Shown in pieces: positions 1 through 12,435 of a stretch of DNA of 64,000 bases. Each line of letters opens with the position of its first letter. Positions within the stretch are counted from its first letter, which is position 1. The notes under the pieces are model-generated. The model ran no database searches. It saw nothing but the letters and a program-made list of their open reading frames with translations, and was not told the origin of the DNA. The position numbers and the translations under genes are program-made. The DNA comes from Spirodela intermedia (taxonomy: Eukaryota; Streptophyta; Magnoliopsida; Alismatales; Araceae), in contig LR746277.1 of assembly GCA_902729315.2 (NCBI GenBank), positions 2,857,001-2,921,000 on the forward strand, given 5' to 3'.

Positions 1-1
1 T

Positions 2-1120
2 TTGTCCCTTCATCAGTGTGGGCAAAACAATGAGATAAAAAATGTAACTGTTCATCCTATCCGCTCATTGCTTTTGTTTGACTCAGTAGATTTGCCTCTG
101 CAGCCATTCAGGTTACTCAAGGTTCTCGATTTGCAAAACTCAGGGTTTGACAGCAAGCACTTACCAGAGGCAGTCTGGGATTTATTCAATTTACGACACT
201 TGAGCTTGAGGTATACGAAAGTTCGAACGATTCCTAGAAAATTGGAGCGTTTGGTCTACCTTCAAACGCTAGACCTTGCTTATACCCGAGTGAAGAAATT
301 GCCAACTAGCATAACAAAGTTGAAGTATCTACGGAACCTGTTTGTACATACTATCCTTGATCCTACATGGAAAAGCTACAACTACTTTAGAGGATTTCCT
401 GCTCCAAAAGGTATATGGAATATGGAGAACTTACAGATCCTTCAAAGCGTGGAAGCAACAAATGAAATAATGAATCACTTAGAAGACATGGTGCAACTTC
501 GAAGCTTTAGAATTACAGATGTCAAGCCGAATCACCACCCAAAACTATGTGCGGGTATTAGAAAGATGGAAAACCTTCGGAAACTGGATATCATTGCTGC
601 AACAGAAAACGAAACTGATGAATTGGATCTGGATGAACTGTCCCCACCTCAGTCTCTTAAGAAACTTGCCTTACGGGGAAGATTGAAAGGAGGAGCTCTG
701 CCAAATTGGTTCTCCACCCACCAGAACTTGGCATATGTACATCTGGCATGGTGTGAGCTGAAAGACGACCCACTTCCCCTTCTTCAAACGCTGCCCAAGT
801 TGGTGTTCCTCGCTCTTCATAAAGCATATACCCTCATGGAGCTTAACTTTCATGAAGGCTTTCTCAAGCTCAGAGAGCTGCGCATCGTGGACATGTTGGA
901 ACTTGAACGCCTGAAATTTTCAGAGAATGCTCTGCCGAGCCTGTGCCAACTGAATCTGGTCCGGTGTGAAAATCTCAAAGCTGTGGACGGCATGGAGAAA
1001 CTAACCAAACTAGAAAATGCCTTCTTGGAGGAAATGCCAGAAAACCTAGTGCGGACGCTCAGTGATAACCCCACAATCCGTGTGAGGAAAGCAGCAAAAC
1101 TTCACAAAACTGTAAATTAG
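2..1120 (+). CDS. C-terminal LRR part of a CC-NBS-LRR (RPM1-like) disease-resistance protein, 5' truncated by window edge
   Basis: This is an intracellular immune receptor that would sense pathogen effectors. The frame is open from base 2 (first codon TTG, so the real start lies outside the window) to a TAG at 1118-1120, giving 372 residues. Only the leucine-rich repeat domain is visible. It begins with the block that follows the NB-ARC domain (LLKVLDLQ, LFNLRHLSLRYT, LQTLDLAYT, KLKYLRNLF) and continues as irregular repeats to about residue 355. The repeat spacing and the LFNLRHLSLR phrase are typical of the RPM1-like CNL group. There is no break in the visible part. The P-loop, MHD motif and coiled coil cannot be judged because they lie upstream. 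It could be functional or the tail of a pseudogene. Confidence 0.88.
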   Translation: MSLHQCGQNNEIKNVTVHPIRSLLLFDSVDLPLQPFRLLKVLDLQNSGFDSKHLPEAVWDLFNLRHLSLRYTKVRTIPRKLERLVYLQTLDLAYTRVKKLPTSITKLKYLRNLFVHTILDPTWKSYNYFRGFPAPKGIWNMENLQILQSVEATNEIMNHLEDMVQLRSFRITDVKPNHHPKLCAGIRKMENLRKLDIIAATENETDELDLDELSPPQSLKKLALRGRLKGGALPNWFSTHQNLAYVHLAWCELKDDPLPLLQTLPKLVFLALHKAYTLMELNFHEGFLKLRELRIVDMLELERLKFSENALPSLCQLNLVRCENLKAVDGMEKLTKLENAFLEEMPENLVRTLSDNPTIRVRKAAKLHKTVN

Positions 1121-2369
1121 ATGTCGTAGCAATACAAAAGGAGAATAATTATGCATTGGTAACTTTGTTGACACGACTTGAACTGTTCTTTATTTTAAAC
1201 AGCCAATTTGTTGAAGACAACCTCTATCATATGTATTAAGTTCCTTTTTAATCATCTAATTCATCTGCTTTATTGGACTATTTTCAATGGGTTTTGAAGT
1301 TTTATGCACTGATCTCACCATGGAAAGGTTTCTTGAATTTCGCTCCCATCGATGCAACAATGCTCCCAACCATGAGATCAGATGCTCCCCAACTGCACGA
1401 AATGTCAATCCATCCTGTCTCCTATAGAGGCTGCAGCTCTCTCAGGTGGCTACCACCAATCTATATTTATTTATACTTTTCTGCGTGATTTTTTATTTTT
1501 CTAATCTTTATTAGCTACAAAGCCATCAGCCTGGTTTTCACTATGGGTCTTTAAGACATATTTTTTCAATTCTTATGAATTTATGAATTTCTTCACATCA
1601 TCAACAAACATACCTTCTCTCCTCAAAAGCATAGTCTCGTAGGATGGAGCCAAAGGATACCAACAAAATGCTCGTAGGATGGAGTTAGAGGATATAAGAA
1701 AATAAGAGCGTGATTTTCATCATATCAAATGGCCATTAATGTTCTTTACTGAGAAGGTGTCAACAATAGGCTTACCTTATTACACGTAAATTGTACCTTC
1801 TTTCATGTAGAGTGCGCATAACTCGTATGCCAAGTACAGACAATTGATGTGAGGCTTTGTCATAGACTTCAACACTAGCTTAAGCTAAACTTAGTCATGT
1901 TGTCTCCGTAAACCATATCTCCCAATTGTCGCAGAGCACTGTAGTCAAACTTAAGGCGCTCTTTCTTTTCTTTCATCTCTGAACTCACCTTGGTAAGCTG
2001 TCCTTACCTTTAACTGCTTCGTACAAACCTTGCTGCACTCGTAAGCTTTGAATCTTCAACCTCTAGATATAGAAATCCTTTTGACTTCCCATCAAACGTT
2101 TCAACATTATTCTTCATTGCTGATTCTAACTACATAGCCGTCAACTCAAAATATGAATTTGATTTGCATCCTGAATTTCATATACCGTTTTGTTAGGTTT
2201 TCAAACTAAGGTAGCTAACTTATTCACATGTATCATTCACGTATAAACTTACTTGTTAGAGTATTGGGTTCTGGGAACCTTTTCAACGCCTTATTTAAAG
2301 TTAACCCATGCATTTTTCGAGGAGTTGAGCATAGCTAGAGAGGAGAACCTTAGGTGGACAACTATCTTC
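1121..2369. other. NLR 3' flank, no recognised gene
   Basis: The first 300-400 bases probably include the 3' UTR of the NLR gene. The rest is AT-rich with only short reading frames. A short direct repeat is visible near 1636-1690, where the phrase ctcgtaggatggag occurs twice. The stretch 1700-2100 may be decayed retroelement sequence, but no domain could be read. Confidence 0.5.
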
Positions 2370-2620
2370 CAAACTTTTGTCAAGTTTGGATATTGTAGAT
2401 AGTGGTAGTAGTATTAATGTCATATCTCAAAATCCTATCACTAAATTAAGATTGTCCTTGATAGATCACCTTAATCTTTATACGGTATTGTGAGTAAACT
2501 CCACACACATTTCTGTCTAAAAGTAGTGTTTAGTCTCCCTCAGAGTTAACTCCTATGAGGATGACATTCGTTGTGATGTACTACTGATGGATGAGATCAT
2601 TCATTTTCATTTCAGCAACA
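2370..2620 (+). mobile_element. Ty3/gypsy aspartic-protease remnant
   Basis: On the plus strand a broken reading frame gives an active-site-like string VDSGSSINVIS near 2400-2435. After one or more frame changes it gives YEDDIRCDVLLMD near 2555-2595. The order and spacing match the plant gypsy retropepsin region, where a D-(S/T/G)-G active site is followed by a C-D-V-x-x-M-D block. Stops interrupt it, so it is a fossil. It lies in the opposite orientation to the gag remnant that starts about 130 bases further on, so at least two insertions meet here. Confidence 0.6.
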
Positions 2621-2753
2621 ATAAAATCTATAGAAAAATAACAACTTTCTATTTTATCATCACATCTGCAGGAATTTCATACGATTGTTAATTGACCTAT
2701 AAGAGAATTAACGTTCTACTATAATTGACTACAAATCACTTAATTTAAATTTA

Positions 2754-4790
2754 TCATAAACAACTTTGGTAGTATATTAACACTATTAGTGAATCAAGTA
2801 AAGATCTAGTAAAAAGTTCACCTCCAATCTCATAAGTGATAAGCAATGCTCTAAGATCCCTATGCTTTTTAGGAATATAATTAAGTAATATAGAACTTAT
2901 TGTCTCGAATAATTGATTGCGTTTTTGCCTCTTAATGGGTGGACATAATCCTTTTATAAATTTAACATACAAAGGAATGTGATTAATATCATCAACAAGA
3001 GGAACATTAATAGTGACCTGTTTGAAAAGATCCACAAGATGATCATCAAGAGTATTAGGTTTATTTTTTAATTTTTTCAAGGCCTCAAGAAAAGGTAATA
3101 GAGGTTCGTAAATTTCAAGATTTGGCTCTCGACCCTCCTTATATGTATCTACAGTTTCTAGATCTTCTTGATATTTTTTCTTCATGCTCTGAATTGATTC
3201 CTTCTCTTTTCTCTCTATAGGGATCAAGAAAAAAAATTCCATTCCTTGACTTTGAAATATCATATAATGTTTCAAAATCTTTATCCTTGGATTCTACATG
3301 AAGAACCTGATGTTGAGAAGAATTAGTCATATGTTTAGGATTAACTATTTGTTGAGAAAGAAATTTTCTTTGTCTCAAGCATTATAATTTGAATCACCCA
3401 TTTTACCTTTTTTCTTCTCTAGCCTTAAGAATTCTTGGTGTTGGACATCAACTTTGAGCCTCATTCTCTCTAGTTCTTGTATGATCTCTTGTTGTTTTAA
3501 TTCTATAGCTTTTTGACCCTACAACAATTGCGTCAAAAGCTCATTAGTAGACAAAGGATCATCCATTTGTGCTCCTTGGTTCATTCTCCCTTGATGATAA
3601 ATAGGTGCATAACTAGAACTTTGAAAATTTTGCCTTAGATGTGAAGAGAATTTTTGATGATTCGGAGCAGAACAATAACAATTACATTCACCCTTTACAA
3701 AATTCTTATTACTGCTATTCATATTATTGCAAATATTTTGATTCAAGTTTTAATTTTTCAAGAAATTATCATTTATTACCATGACTTGATTATATCTAAG
3801 ATAGTCTACTCTACATTTTAAGACTAGAACAAGGTGTACAAATTGGTAATTCAAATTCAATAGGAGATGGTTCATGATTTAAATTATCACTTGTAGAACC
3901 ATTAACTAAGTTATTGACACATTACATTAATTTATCTACTTTATCTAAAATCATACCTATCTCGATTGATTTAGAGTCATAAATACCTCCTCTTCTAGGT
4001 CCAAGACTCATCTATTTTGGTTTAAAGCCATGTGATGAGCACTATTTTCTGCAGTCATTTCAATCAAATCTAATGCTTCATCATCATACTTATACATAAA
4101 AGTACATGTGCTAACTAAATGTATCATATGTTGGTCTTTGTCATTTAGGCCTTCATAAAAAATATGAACAAGTTGCCAGTTGTAAATCCCAATGAGGACA
4201 CTATCGAATGTATTCCATTCTTTCTCACACCTCACAAAATGATCATTGAGTGCCCTACACAAAATCTCTAATTATCTTTTTAATAGCATTAGTTTTACCC
4301 ATAATATTTTTTTTCAGAAAAGCTGCCTCCATTTCTCTCCATGAATTTAACTCTTGAGATGGTGCTCTAAACCAATATTTAGCCATATCCTTAAGAGTAA
4401 AAGGAAATACCTACATTTGGATAACTAGAGATTTTTCAGATTTGAGAAAAATCTTCTAAATGCTTATAACGTTCTTCACGACTCATCCCATGAAAATGAG
4501 GTAATAGTTGCACAAGATGATGATCTACTCTAAAGTTTACTCCTCTAAGAGGTGAATTCACTTTGATCACTGCTCTACATTGAAGAGAAATTGAATGATC
4601 TTTAAGATGCATTCTACCTTGATCATTCTCATGCATGGAAATTGTATTTTTGGCTACCTTAGTAGAACTAGATGATTCTTCTTCTAAACCAAGTTCAAGA
4701 GTAACAAAGGGAGCCTTTTGAAAATGTCGACCTTGCATGAAATAATGTAAAGATGTTTAATAATTTTCAAGAGACATATCTATTGTACAA
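2754..4790 (-). mobile_element. Decayed Ty3/gypsy (Athila/Tat-like) gag and protease region
   Basis: Several minus-strand frames in the correct element order spell a gypsy gag. FHGMSREERYKHLEDF (4436-4500) matches the start of the retrotransposon gag domain, then VFPFTLKDMAKYWFRAP (about 4370-4420), then FYEGLNDKDQHMI with a TFMYKYDDEALDLIE tail (4008-4262). Further on, 3275-2754 carries a block like the gag-protease junction (TINVPLVDDINHIPLYVKF) and a worn protease start (YEIGGELFTRSLLDS). Several stops and frameshifts interrupt it. No reverse transcriptase or integrase follows, so the element is truncated at about 2754 and cannot move by itself. Confidence 0.8.
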
Positions 4791-5210
4791 GGCCTGGGAA
4801 CAAATTCACCGCCCCGTCCTTAATTCAGATTGTAGGCTGCAACTCACCAAGGTAGAGCCAAATTTTTGTGATTTTTTTTTTATCTTCATATCTATTAGAA
4901 GATGAAAACAATTATTTTACAAAATGAATTCAACCTTGAGGTAAAGAAATTCAAATAAACAATTTCTTCAAGAAAGAATGCATGATGGCTGTTTAAATTA
5001 ATCATAATATTCATATAGAAATCCTTCTATAATGATATAACTATGAAATCCTTTAAAAATAAGGTGAGATGCCTTTTCCTCACTCCATAACTTCTCCTAA
5101 TTCCTTTCTATCTAGCTCAACTCAAAATAACTCTAAACTTCTTAGTTCAAGAAATAAAAAGAGAGTTTCACAAATTTAACAAAAAGAAACATCTAATGGC
5201 TCTCAAGTCC

Positions 5211-5227
5211 CAGGCAATGACGCCATT
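5211..5227 (-). promoter_or_regulatory. Primer-binding site of the gypsy element
   Basis: Read on the minus strand, the sequence just inside the LTR is TGGCGTCATTGCCTGGGA. It resembles the primer-binding site of plant Athila/Tat elements (TGGCGCCGTTGCCGGGGA type, usually assigned to tRNA-Asp). It lies two bases after the presumed LTR end CTATCA, as expected, and upstream of the gag frames in element orientation. Confidence 0.65.
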
Positions 5228-6285
5228 TGATAGATGGGTTTTACTAGGTTGTTGTTTACACCTAGAGCCTAGATCTGATCATGTAGGAAATTATGAAAAT
5301 ACTAATCTTAGAATAAACTTATGTAGTTATGATAAGACCAGGTAATTCTCCACAAGGACTTAGTATTATATATCTATTCTATTAAGTTAATAATGAAAGA
5401 TGAGGACGAGGTAGATCAAAAGATAGAAGAAAGAAGAAATCTGTGTTGATATACCAACCTAGAAGATTAAAGAAAAGAGATTTTTATAAATGCTAAAAAA
5501 GGTGGTAAAATTAAATCTCGAAATATATTTAATCATACATCACTAAATCTACCTAGTACTACATTGAGTTGAAGCTCATTTGGATCATGTGTATTCACTT
5601 GAGATCTTTACTAGTTGCCAAGATCAAGCTACCTCATTGGTGCAGAAAAGAAGAGACTTGATCCAAGGAAAACTCCAAATATAAGGACAGCCAGCTCAAT
5701 CTCTATCAAACTAAGAGAAAATATGGGGAGTCTTACAACCGATCCACACTTTACATATAAGTCAAACTCGAGGAGAAATGCATGACATTTTTGCTCCTTC
5801 TTCCCTTCTATATTAGATCACAAGTTACCCCCTCCTCTTCTCCACACTCTCCTTTCAAATCCCAACTATTGAGAGGTTCTCCAACCACCTAGTCATGATT
5901 TAAGGGCTTGTGGTTAGAATACCCTGATCCACTGCTCATCAAATCATTACTTCCTGATCTCACTCATCCAAACATGTCACGTGTAGACTCATCCTTCCAT
6001 CTTCCATCCTCTACTCTTGGATCTGATTAAATCTAGTCCACACACTCAAGAAATACCATCAAAATACAAATAATACCTAGAAAAGCTTAAGAATTCCGAA
6101 ATCAACCCTTTTGACTTGTAGAAAGCCAAAAATAAATTAAACGATGTCATAAAAATTTGAAAACATTCTATAAGATACGACTCTTTTTATAAAATGTGTA
6201 GAATAGGAATTATATAATTCTAATATGATAACATACTAAATTATACATTCGAATCTCATAAAATTAGCATGTTATTAATCAACAC
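5228..6285 (-). repeat. 5' LTR of the gypsy element (outer edge approximate)
   Basis: The inner edge is set by the primer-binding site: the plus strand begins TGATAG at 5228. The outer edge is a guess at about 6285, where the minus strand reads TGTTGATTAATAACATG. No second LTR copy or target duplication was found to confirm it. The segment holds no open frame of note. Confidence 0.35.
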
Positions 6286-6289
6286 TTAC

Positions 6290-9200
6290 TAGTATTGTGA
6301 TACCCCACTAAATTTCTATTTTTAGAACTAACTCTATCTTTGATGACCATAGACACACTTTAAATTATTTTAAGTTTTTACGCATATTTACTTGAGTTCA
6401 TAGATCAAAATGAATGCTCAAAAAATAGTACTCCTTGGATCCTTCCACACTTTAAGACTTATTATTTTAAAGAAATCAATTCATTCCTCCCTTCTCGATT
6501 TTAATGTAGCCAAAATACAATAATGCTGAGATAACAGAAAACTTATAATCTTTTTATCCATAGTTAAGTATTAATTGATCTTTGGATGGATGAAACCTTG
6601 TGAGTTGTAAGATAATTTCGTCTATGCTTTTACAACCCTTTATTGATTTTTTTCATGGGATGGTATATCCATTTCTTGGGTTTTCTTTAATTAGAAATAT
6701 AAGTCACTAGCACTTGTTCTTGTTGAATGTTGACAATTTCCCCTCTAAAAGCTTTAGTTCAACTTCATTGTCATATTTTTCTCATTTTGAATACTCTCTG
6801 AAGACAAGATTCATTTCATTCCTCAAGTGGAAAAACAATGGCTAAATTTGATGACACAAATTAAAGTGAATTCCGAAGAAATGAAGTTTTCACTTGTAAT
6901 ACTGTAGTTTGTAAATATACACTTCCCTTGAGTCAAGAGTCTCTATTTAAATCATATGAAATAAAAGTATTAAATATAATGTGTAATTCAAAGGAGAAAA
7001 ACCTAACTTTTGAGATTGAATTTTGTCTCATAATAAATGTCGTGTTTATATGTTATTTTGTAACATGAGCCAATTGTGGGTTAGGTTATACGTTATTCAT
7101 AAAAATAGTAGAAGTGAAAAACCTAACTTTTGATATAATTATCTCTTCTATTCTTTTTAACATATTTTTTCCCAAGATTTTTACATTCCTACAGCTCATA
7201 GTGAAGCAAGGAGACAATGTAGACATTTGATTCAAATGAATCTTATCATGATTTTTTTATTAACCAATAGTTCTATGGCATGCCCTTGTGTTGGTTAATG
7301 AATTAAACATGTTTTTGATGATGCAATGAGCAATCTAGTTATTCACAAATAATAGAATATCATATTGATATTTGGAACTAAGCTAGCTATCAAAAGCAGA
7401 AGATAAAATGGGTTTAACCTTCAAATTAGATTTGAAAAACAGTAAAGTTTGAATTCTACATGATTCTTACAATGCATTTATATATTTTTTTATGATAAAT
7501 TTACAAAATCAGCTCAATGTATTACTTAAGCATGGCTTAGTGAGAGAGAGCCTAATTAAGCCCATAGACTTGGTCCAATAACATGAGACCAATGAGCCCG
7601 AAAGGCTTGGTCTATCATTTGATGGTGGTTCTACCCAACATTCAGACCAAACGAGGGCAATCCAACAAGCACTAAACTGACAAAGCCCAAAGTTTGGTGC
7701 AACCTATATTTCAACTAGTCATTAAGGTCTAGAGTCTAGCATGGTCCATATCACAAACTAGCCACTAACCCTTGAGATAAAAGGGGGCTGCTCACCAAAA
7801 ATTTAGGGCATGGAGAAAATCAAAAGATTTGTGTAGAGAGAAAGAGCAAGAAAATGGCACATGTAATCATTCCATCTTCCTCATCCATCCCTGTCTCAAA
7901 TCAAGCAAGTGTATAATGCTCTTGAGTATGAGTCTTTACAACTAATCCACTTTTTATCAATCATTGTCAAGCTAATGTAGTTCACATTGTCATCCAAGCT
8001 GACATCCCTCAAGAATGGCAATATTTGCTTCTTCCTAAGGTTTGGTAATTTGTATCAGGTTTTATTGATTTATGTGCAGGATATCTAGTGGGATCTCTTA
8101 TAATCTTGGTTTAATGGTGTCAAGGGTGGCTGATATGAGAAAATTAATTGTAATCATAAGTAATGATTAGTTGAATCTAAGGAAAGATCATTTGAAAAGT
8201 GGACATAGGCTTATTGTCATGGTAGCACCAAAAGAAGAGAAGTAAGAAAAGATCTTAAGGAATCTAGAATAAATGGATGGAAAACATATCATTATAATCC
8301 TCATTGTGGTTGTAAAGCATGGGCCATGGTAAAGGGGGATGTAAGAATTGATCAACATTTATTTTAAAACTTTCAAAAAAAATCTGTACATCTATACTAT
8401 AAACAATAAAATGATGTTTTCCTACTATGCTAATTTATCTTTCAGTTCAATTCACATTTTTTTTTCACTAAAAGTTGTAAAGTACAACATCACTTGTAGA
8501 AATATTTAGATATTTTCTTTCTAGTTAGAAATGTAACTACTTGGAAGATTAATTGAAATTTAAATATTTCTAGTGAATCCTATTTGTTCAGAAGCATAAC
8601 GGTGACCAAGAAAGAACTAAACTAATGAAGAAAATAGTTAATTATACGAAAATTCAACTATAGGGTAAAAAAAGTACTATAACATTGTTATTTTACCATT
8701 CATTTTTCACCATGCTACATACAAGCAAAGGCTTGAGTGTATTACTTTTTGATATAGTTATTCCAAGCATGCATTACATGTTAGTGGAATGCTTTTGAAC
8801 ATCATCAGTCTATCATATCATATGCATTACTACAAATTGAAAGTTAGTCTCAACTAGAAGCTAGTGTCTACTTAAATTAGTAATTCTTTGTCTCTTCTTG
8901 ACTGGAGAAGATTCTTTTAGTTTATTATTTTTCTCTCTCATTTCATATTCTTTTAGAGATAGGACATTAAAGAAGCTCCTCTCTAAATAAATAACATAGA
9001 GGATTTCTACTCTTCTTGTCAAAATCATATTGTTCTGGCTAAAGGCAAGCATGCCCTGATACATATAGATATGTATATAATGTTTACATTATCAAAAGCA
9101 TCATATAGCAAAGCTGTATGACATCTAACTGCTCGAAGAGATTCCTTTTGGTAACTTAATTGTTTTCTGAACAACAAGACACTTGGCATGATGCCTAACA

Positions 9201-10780
9201 TTTTCTTAAATGCATCTATTGCAATCTTACATTGTGTTCCTTGTTGGAACCCATCCTCATGGCTTAAAAGTCAGAATGAATGACACTGAGAAAGCCACTG
9301 TAAGACATTCCTCACTATAGAATCCACCCTAGGCAACTGAACAATTTACAAATTGCTCTTAAAATGATAGAAATTTCCAATCATAAAATATTATAGGAAA
9401 CTGAGAACATGTCATTTCTATTTTATAAGTAATACATCATTATCATATTTGATGCATAAGTTCATACTAAATGACATAAAGTTAATGAGAAAATAGATAA
9501 ACCATTCTCTAGATTAATTATACAAAATATATGCTTAAAAAGATGATATACTTCTGTATCATGATTATGCTTTAAACATTCCTAGATTCTATCTTAATAT
9601 GCTTTACTTGACATCTTTACCTTGAAGATGCCATAACTAGGGTTAGAACTAGATTTAATAGTTGGAGATCATTTTCTTAGACACATTTTTTTCTTTTTTT
9701 TGAAGATTTTAAGAATATTTTCAAAATGTGTTGTATTCTAAGGACGTTATGAACCTTTAAGGGAGCCCTTTAAGGAAGCCCATTAAGTCAAATTAATTAA
9801 AATTATTTGAGGAGGTGGAAATAGGTAGAAATGGATGAAAATGGGTGAAAATAGGAGAAAATGACTAGAAATAATTCTAGGATTGAAGAAATAGGTGAAA
9901 AAATGAATAGAGAAATAATAGTTGATCATCACTTAAAATCAATTAACTTTTAAGAAATGAGTCATAATTGGCTAGATCTAATTCTAGTATAAAAACTTCC
10001 ATTTTATGGTGAACTGATTCATATACTCAAATTAATTAATTTGCCTTAGATTTAAATTCATTCCTCTGCCTCATCTCTAGTGACAAAGAAAATTTTTAAT
10101 TTTAATTTTTTTTAGTTTTGTTTCTTGATACTTTCTTTTGTTTGATCAATTCTAAACTTGTTTAGAATTTTTCTTCCATCTATTAATGAGTTCAGTTTTG
10201 AATAGCTATTCCTAAAATTACTACTTCTTTACTTCTCGTTGTAATTTTCTAACCCCTTTTCTCTTTTTCCTCTCTCTCTCTCTCTCTCTCTGTTTCTCAT
10301 TCTCTCATCTTCTTTCTCCACAGATCATTGTTATTCGTACATTTGGCTCATCTTATTCTTGTCATTGATTTATTGCAGATCAATAACTCGACAGTGACAA
10401 GGGAAGGAGCTAGTTGCTGATGCAATAAAATTATCATTAATGAAAATTTAGTTTTATAAATATTAAATTTGGCATCTCTTAATTAAAAAACTTAAAAATA
10501 TTCAGAAACCAATCTTATATGAATACAATAATCAACTGATTTGAGTCTCAAGCTTTGTTATATTCTGCTCACTTTCTTATACTTCTTCAGTCTAAAGGCC
10601 CAGAATGCAATATTTACTCATACACCAAGATAATTCATGGCATCATCACAAATCTCGATGGAGAGTAAATGAAAGTACTCTCTTCACCATATTAGTACCC
10701 ATGAATATATTGTAGAACTGCCGGGGGGCTGAGTCTATGTTTCTGAATGAGAGAAGCCATCTGCACACAGTAAATTCATG
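6290..10780. other. AT-rich intergenic repeat zone without a recognised gene
   Basis: No frame here shows a known domain. 7480-8080 looks LTR-like (terminal pyrimidine-rich stretch, a TATA-like ataaaag at 7780), but no partner or primer site was confirmed. 9815-9910 is a short run of degenerate gaaaatggg-type repeats. A (CT)n microsatellite lies at about 10270-10292. I see nothing else that can be supported. Confidence 0.4.
10270..10292. repeat. (CT)n microsatellite
   Basis: About ten uninterrupted CT units in a pyrimidine-rich stretch. Confidence 0.9.
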
Positions 10781-10849
10781 AATTCATGGGAATTCCTGGA
10801 GATGGAGAAGGACAACCAAGTTCCTGGGAATTTCGTTCGGAAAAGAGAA

Positions 10850-11707
10850 ATTCGGGAAGGACAGCATCAACGACGTCGTTGCAACCTTCTATGCCGCCGT
10901 ATACGACGGCTTTCAACGTAATCACAGCATCCATGGGGCTACCCAGCGTTCAGGTGGATGGCTTCTTCTCCCCCTCCGCCAGCGGGTCGCGTCACGCCTT
11001 TAAGCATGGCATCGCAGTAGCATTGTCAGCAGGCGGGGAGTCTGTTGCATTGAAGGCATCCGCATTTTCCAGCCATATTAATGGCTCCTTCGTGCGTCTC
11101 CGAATGGCCTCTCTGATTTTGCCCCACGGAAAACTCTTTACGATGATCGGCTCAAGATGGGCTAAAGCTCCCAGTGCAACCGAGTGGGAAGTCTATGACC
11201 GTATTTATTGGTCAACGGGGTTGGAATTGGCAACCTTGGATTTTTGAAATTAGCAGTACTGAACAACCAAGTCTTCGGTCGGGGGAAAGAACTTTGACCA
11301 TTAAGAAGAAGGCTCTTGCAAGGCTCTCAAAGCTCCTCAGAATATTGATCCCAGCGTTCTTCTGAGTTGAAACTTCTAAGCCTTCTGATTGTGAATGAGC
11401 AGAACTCCCAGGGAACGGTGACATCAGTTGCACTGGGAGGGGGGTGAGGTTCCCTTTGAAGATGAAGACCCCCATCGGGGTCTCCGATTTGACCAGACCC
11501 ACCACCGTAAGTCGTACCCTGAAGATCTTCCGAGGAACCCTCGGGTTTGAGAAGATGAGCGAAGAGAGGGAGTTCCACGTCACGTTGACCGCAGAGGGAG
11601 AGGGGCGAGGTTCCTTTTGGAGAAAGTCTACGGATGGGGAACGCACTGACGAGCCGATTCACTGTCGTAATGCCCTGCTCACTGTTGAAGAGGGCCCGCA
11701 GAAGTAA
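10850..11707 (+). pseudogene. Subtilisin-like serine protease (SBT) pseudogene
   Basis: Fragments of a secreted plant subtilase occur in order on the plus strand but in changing frames. ATFYAAVYDGF (about 10882-10914) shifts frame into NVITASMG, then SRHAFKHGIAVALSAG (10988-11035), the region between the catalytic Asp and Ser domains that normally ends SAGN-GP. LPHGKLFTMI and AKAPSAT (11122-11178) match the linker before the PA domain. After a gap, MKTPIGVS plus LGFEKMSEEREFHVTL (11460-11580) match the C-terminal fibronectin-III-like domain, ending near TDGERTDEPI. The catalytic Ser region is missing and there is at least one frameshift. The island is more GC-rich than its surroundings, as expected of former coding sequence. 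No introns are needed, so it may be a truncated copy. Confidence 0.72.
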
Positions 11708-11829
11708 AGTCAACCTCCAATTTTGGTCGATTTCTTGGGTCTATAAAAATAATCCTACTTTGGATGCTTTTACTTGCTATCATGTTGTATGTTTTCTACT
11801 TATGTGTTTCATATAAATTTACCTCGTGC

Positions 11830-12435
11830 TTTTAATTATTTGAAAAACAACCCCCCTAGAAAATGTTGCTCTGTCAGGTGGGCTCGGGCCTGGCCCATTT
11901 TCCCCGCAGATCCACCGACTCCGTGCCCTGGCCAGTAGATTTGGTCCCCGGGCTAGCTTCCTTTGTGCCCCGGCCAGGACTACCCTCCTGACGCTGGCTA
12001 CAGTTGCCGGTGCCAACGGGCCGGGCCCAGCCCGTTGAAGGATACGATTCCCCGAGGTCCGAGCGCCCGATTAAAGATCGGGCCGTGGCTAAGGAATATC
12101 CGGGCCGAATTTTTAATGGCTGAGCGCGGAAGAAAGCCCGTCCGGGCGGGTGCACAGATATAAAGATGTAAAAATTTCCAACAAAATTTATTTACTCTTT
12201 TCGTCTTCTTCCTCTACACTCCCACACTTCGAGTTGCTTCTCTCTCTCTCTCCTTCCCTTCCTTTCTCCCTCTCTCTCTCTCTCTCTCTCTCTCCAGATC
12301 CATCTCGGCTAAACCTGCGCCGTTTCTCCGATGCGCAGTTTCTCGTTGTTGCTCTCACCTTAACGCCGCTCCCATTCGTCCTTTCTTCTTGCTCGACCCC
12401 CGTCGTCTTAGTTGGGTTCTTGGTCGCCGCCTACC
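11830..12435 (+). promoter_or_regulatory. VARICOSE promoter and 5' UTR
   Basis: A GC-rich stretch (11870-12150) is followed by a TATA-like GATATAAAG at 12157-12165 and a long pyrimidine-rich leader with (CT)n tracts at 12237-12296. The distance from the TATA box suggests transcription starts near 12190. The start codon at 12436 is the first ATG in the frame. An upstream ORF lies at 12331-12363 (see separate entry). Confidence 0.55.
12331..12363 (+). other. Upstream ORF (10 codons) in the VCS leader
   Basis: ATG at 12331 opens a 10-codon frame ending in TAA at 12361-12363, 72 bases before the VCS start. It would lie in the mRNA if transcription begins near the TATA-like box at 12157. Whether it is translated is unknown. 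Confidence 0.5.

Noticed and set aside
10786-11247. A 153-codon open frame read as one new gene
   Set aside because: Its pieces match a subtilase only in part and the match continues in other frames on both sides, so it is a pseudogene segment, not a gene with its own start.
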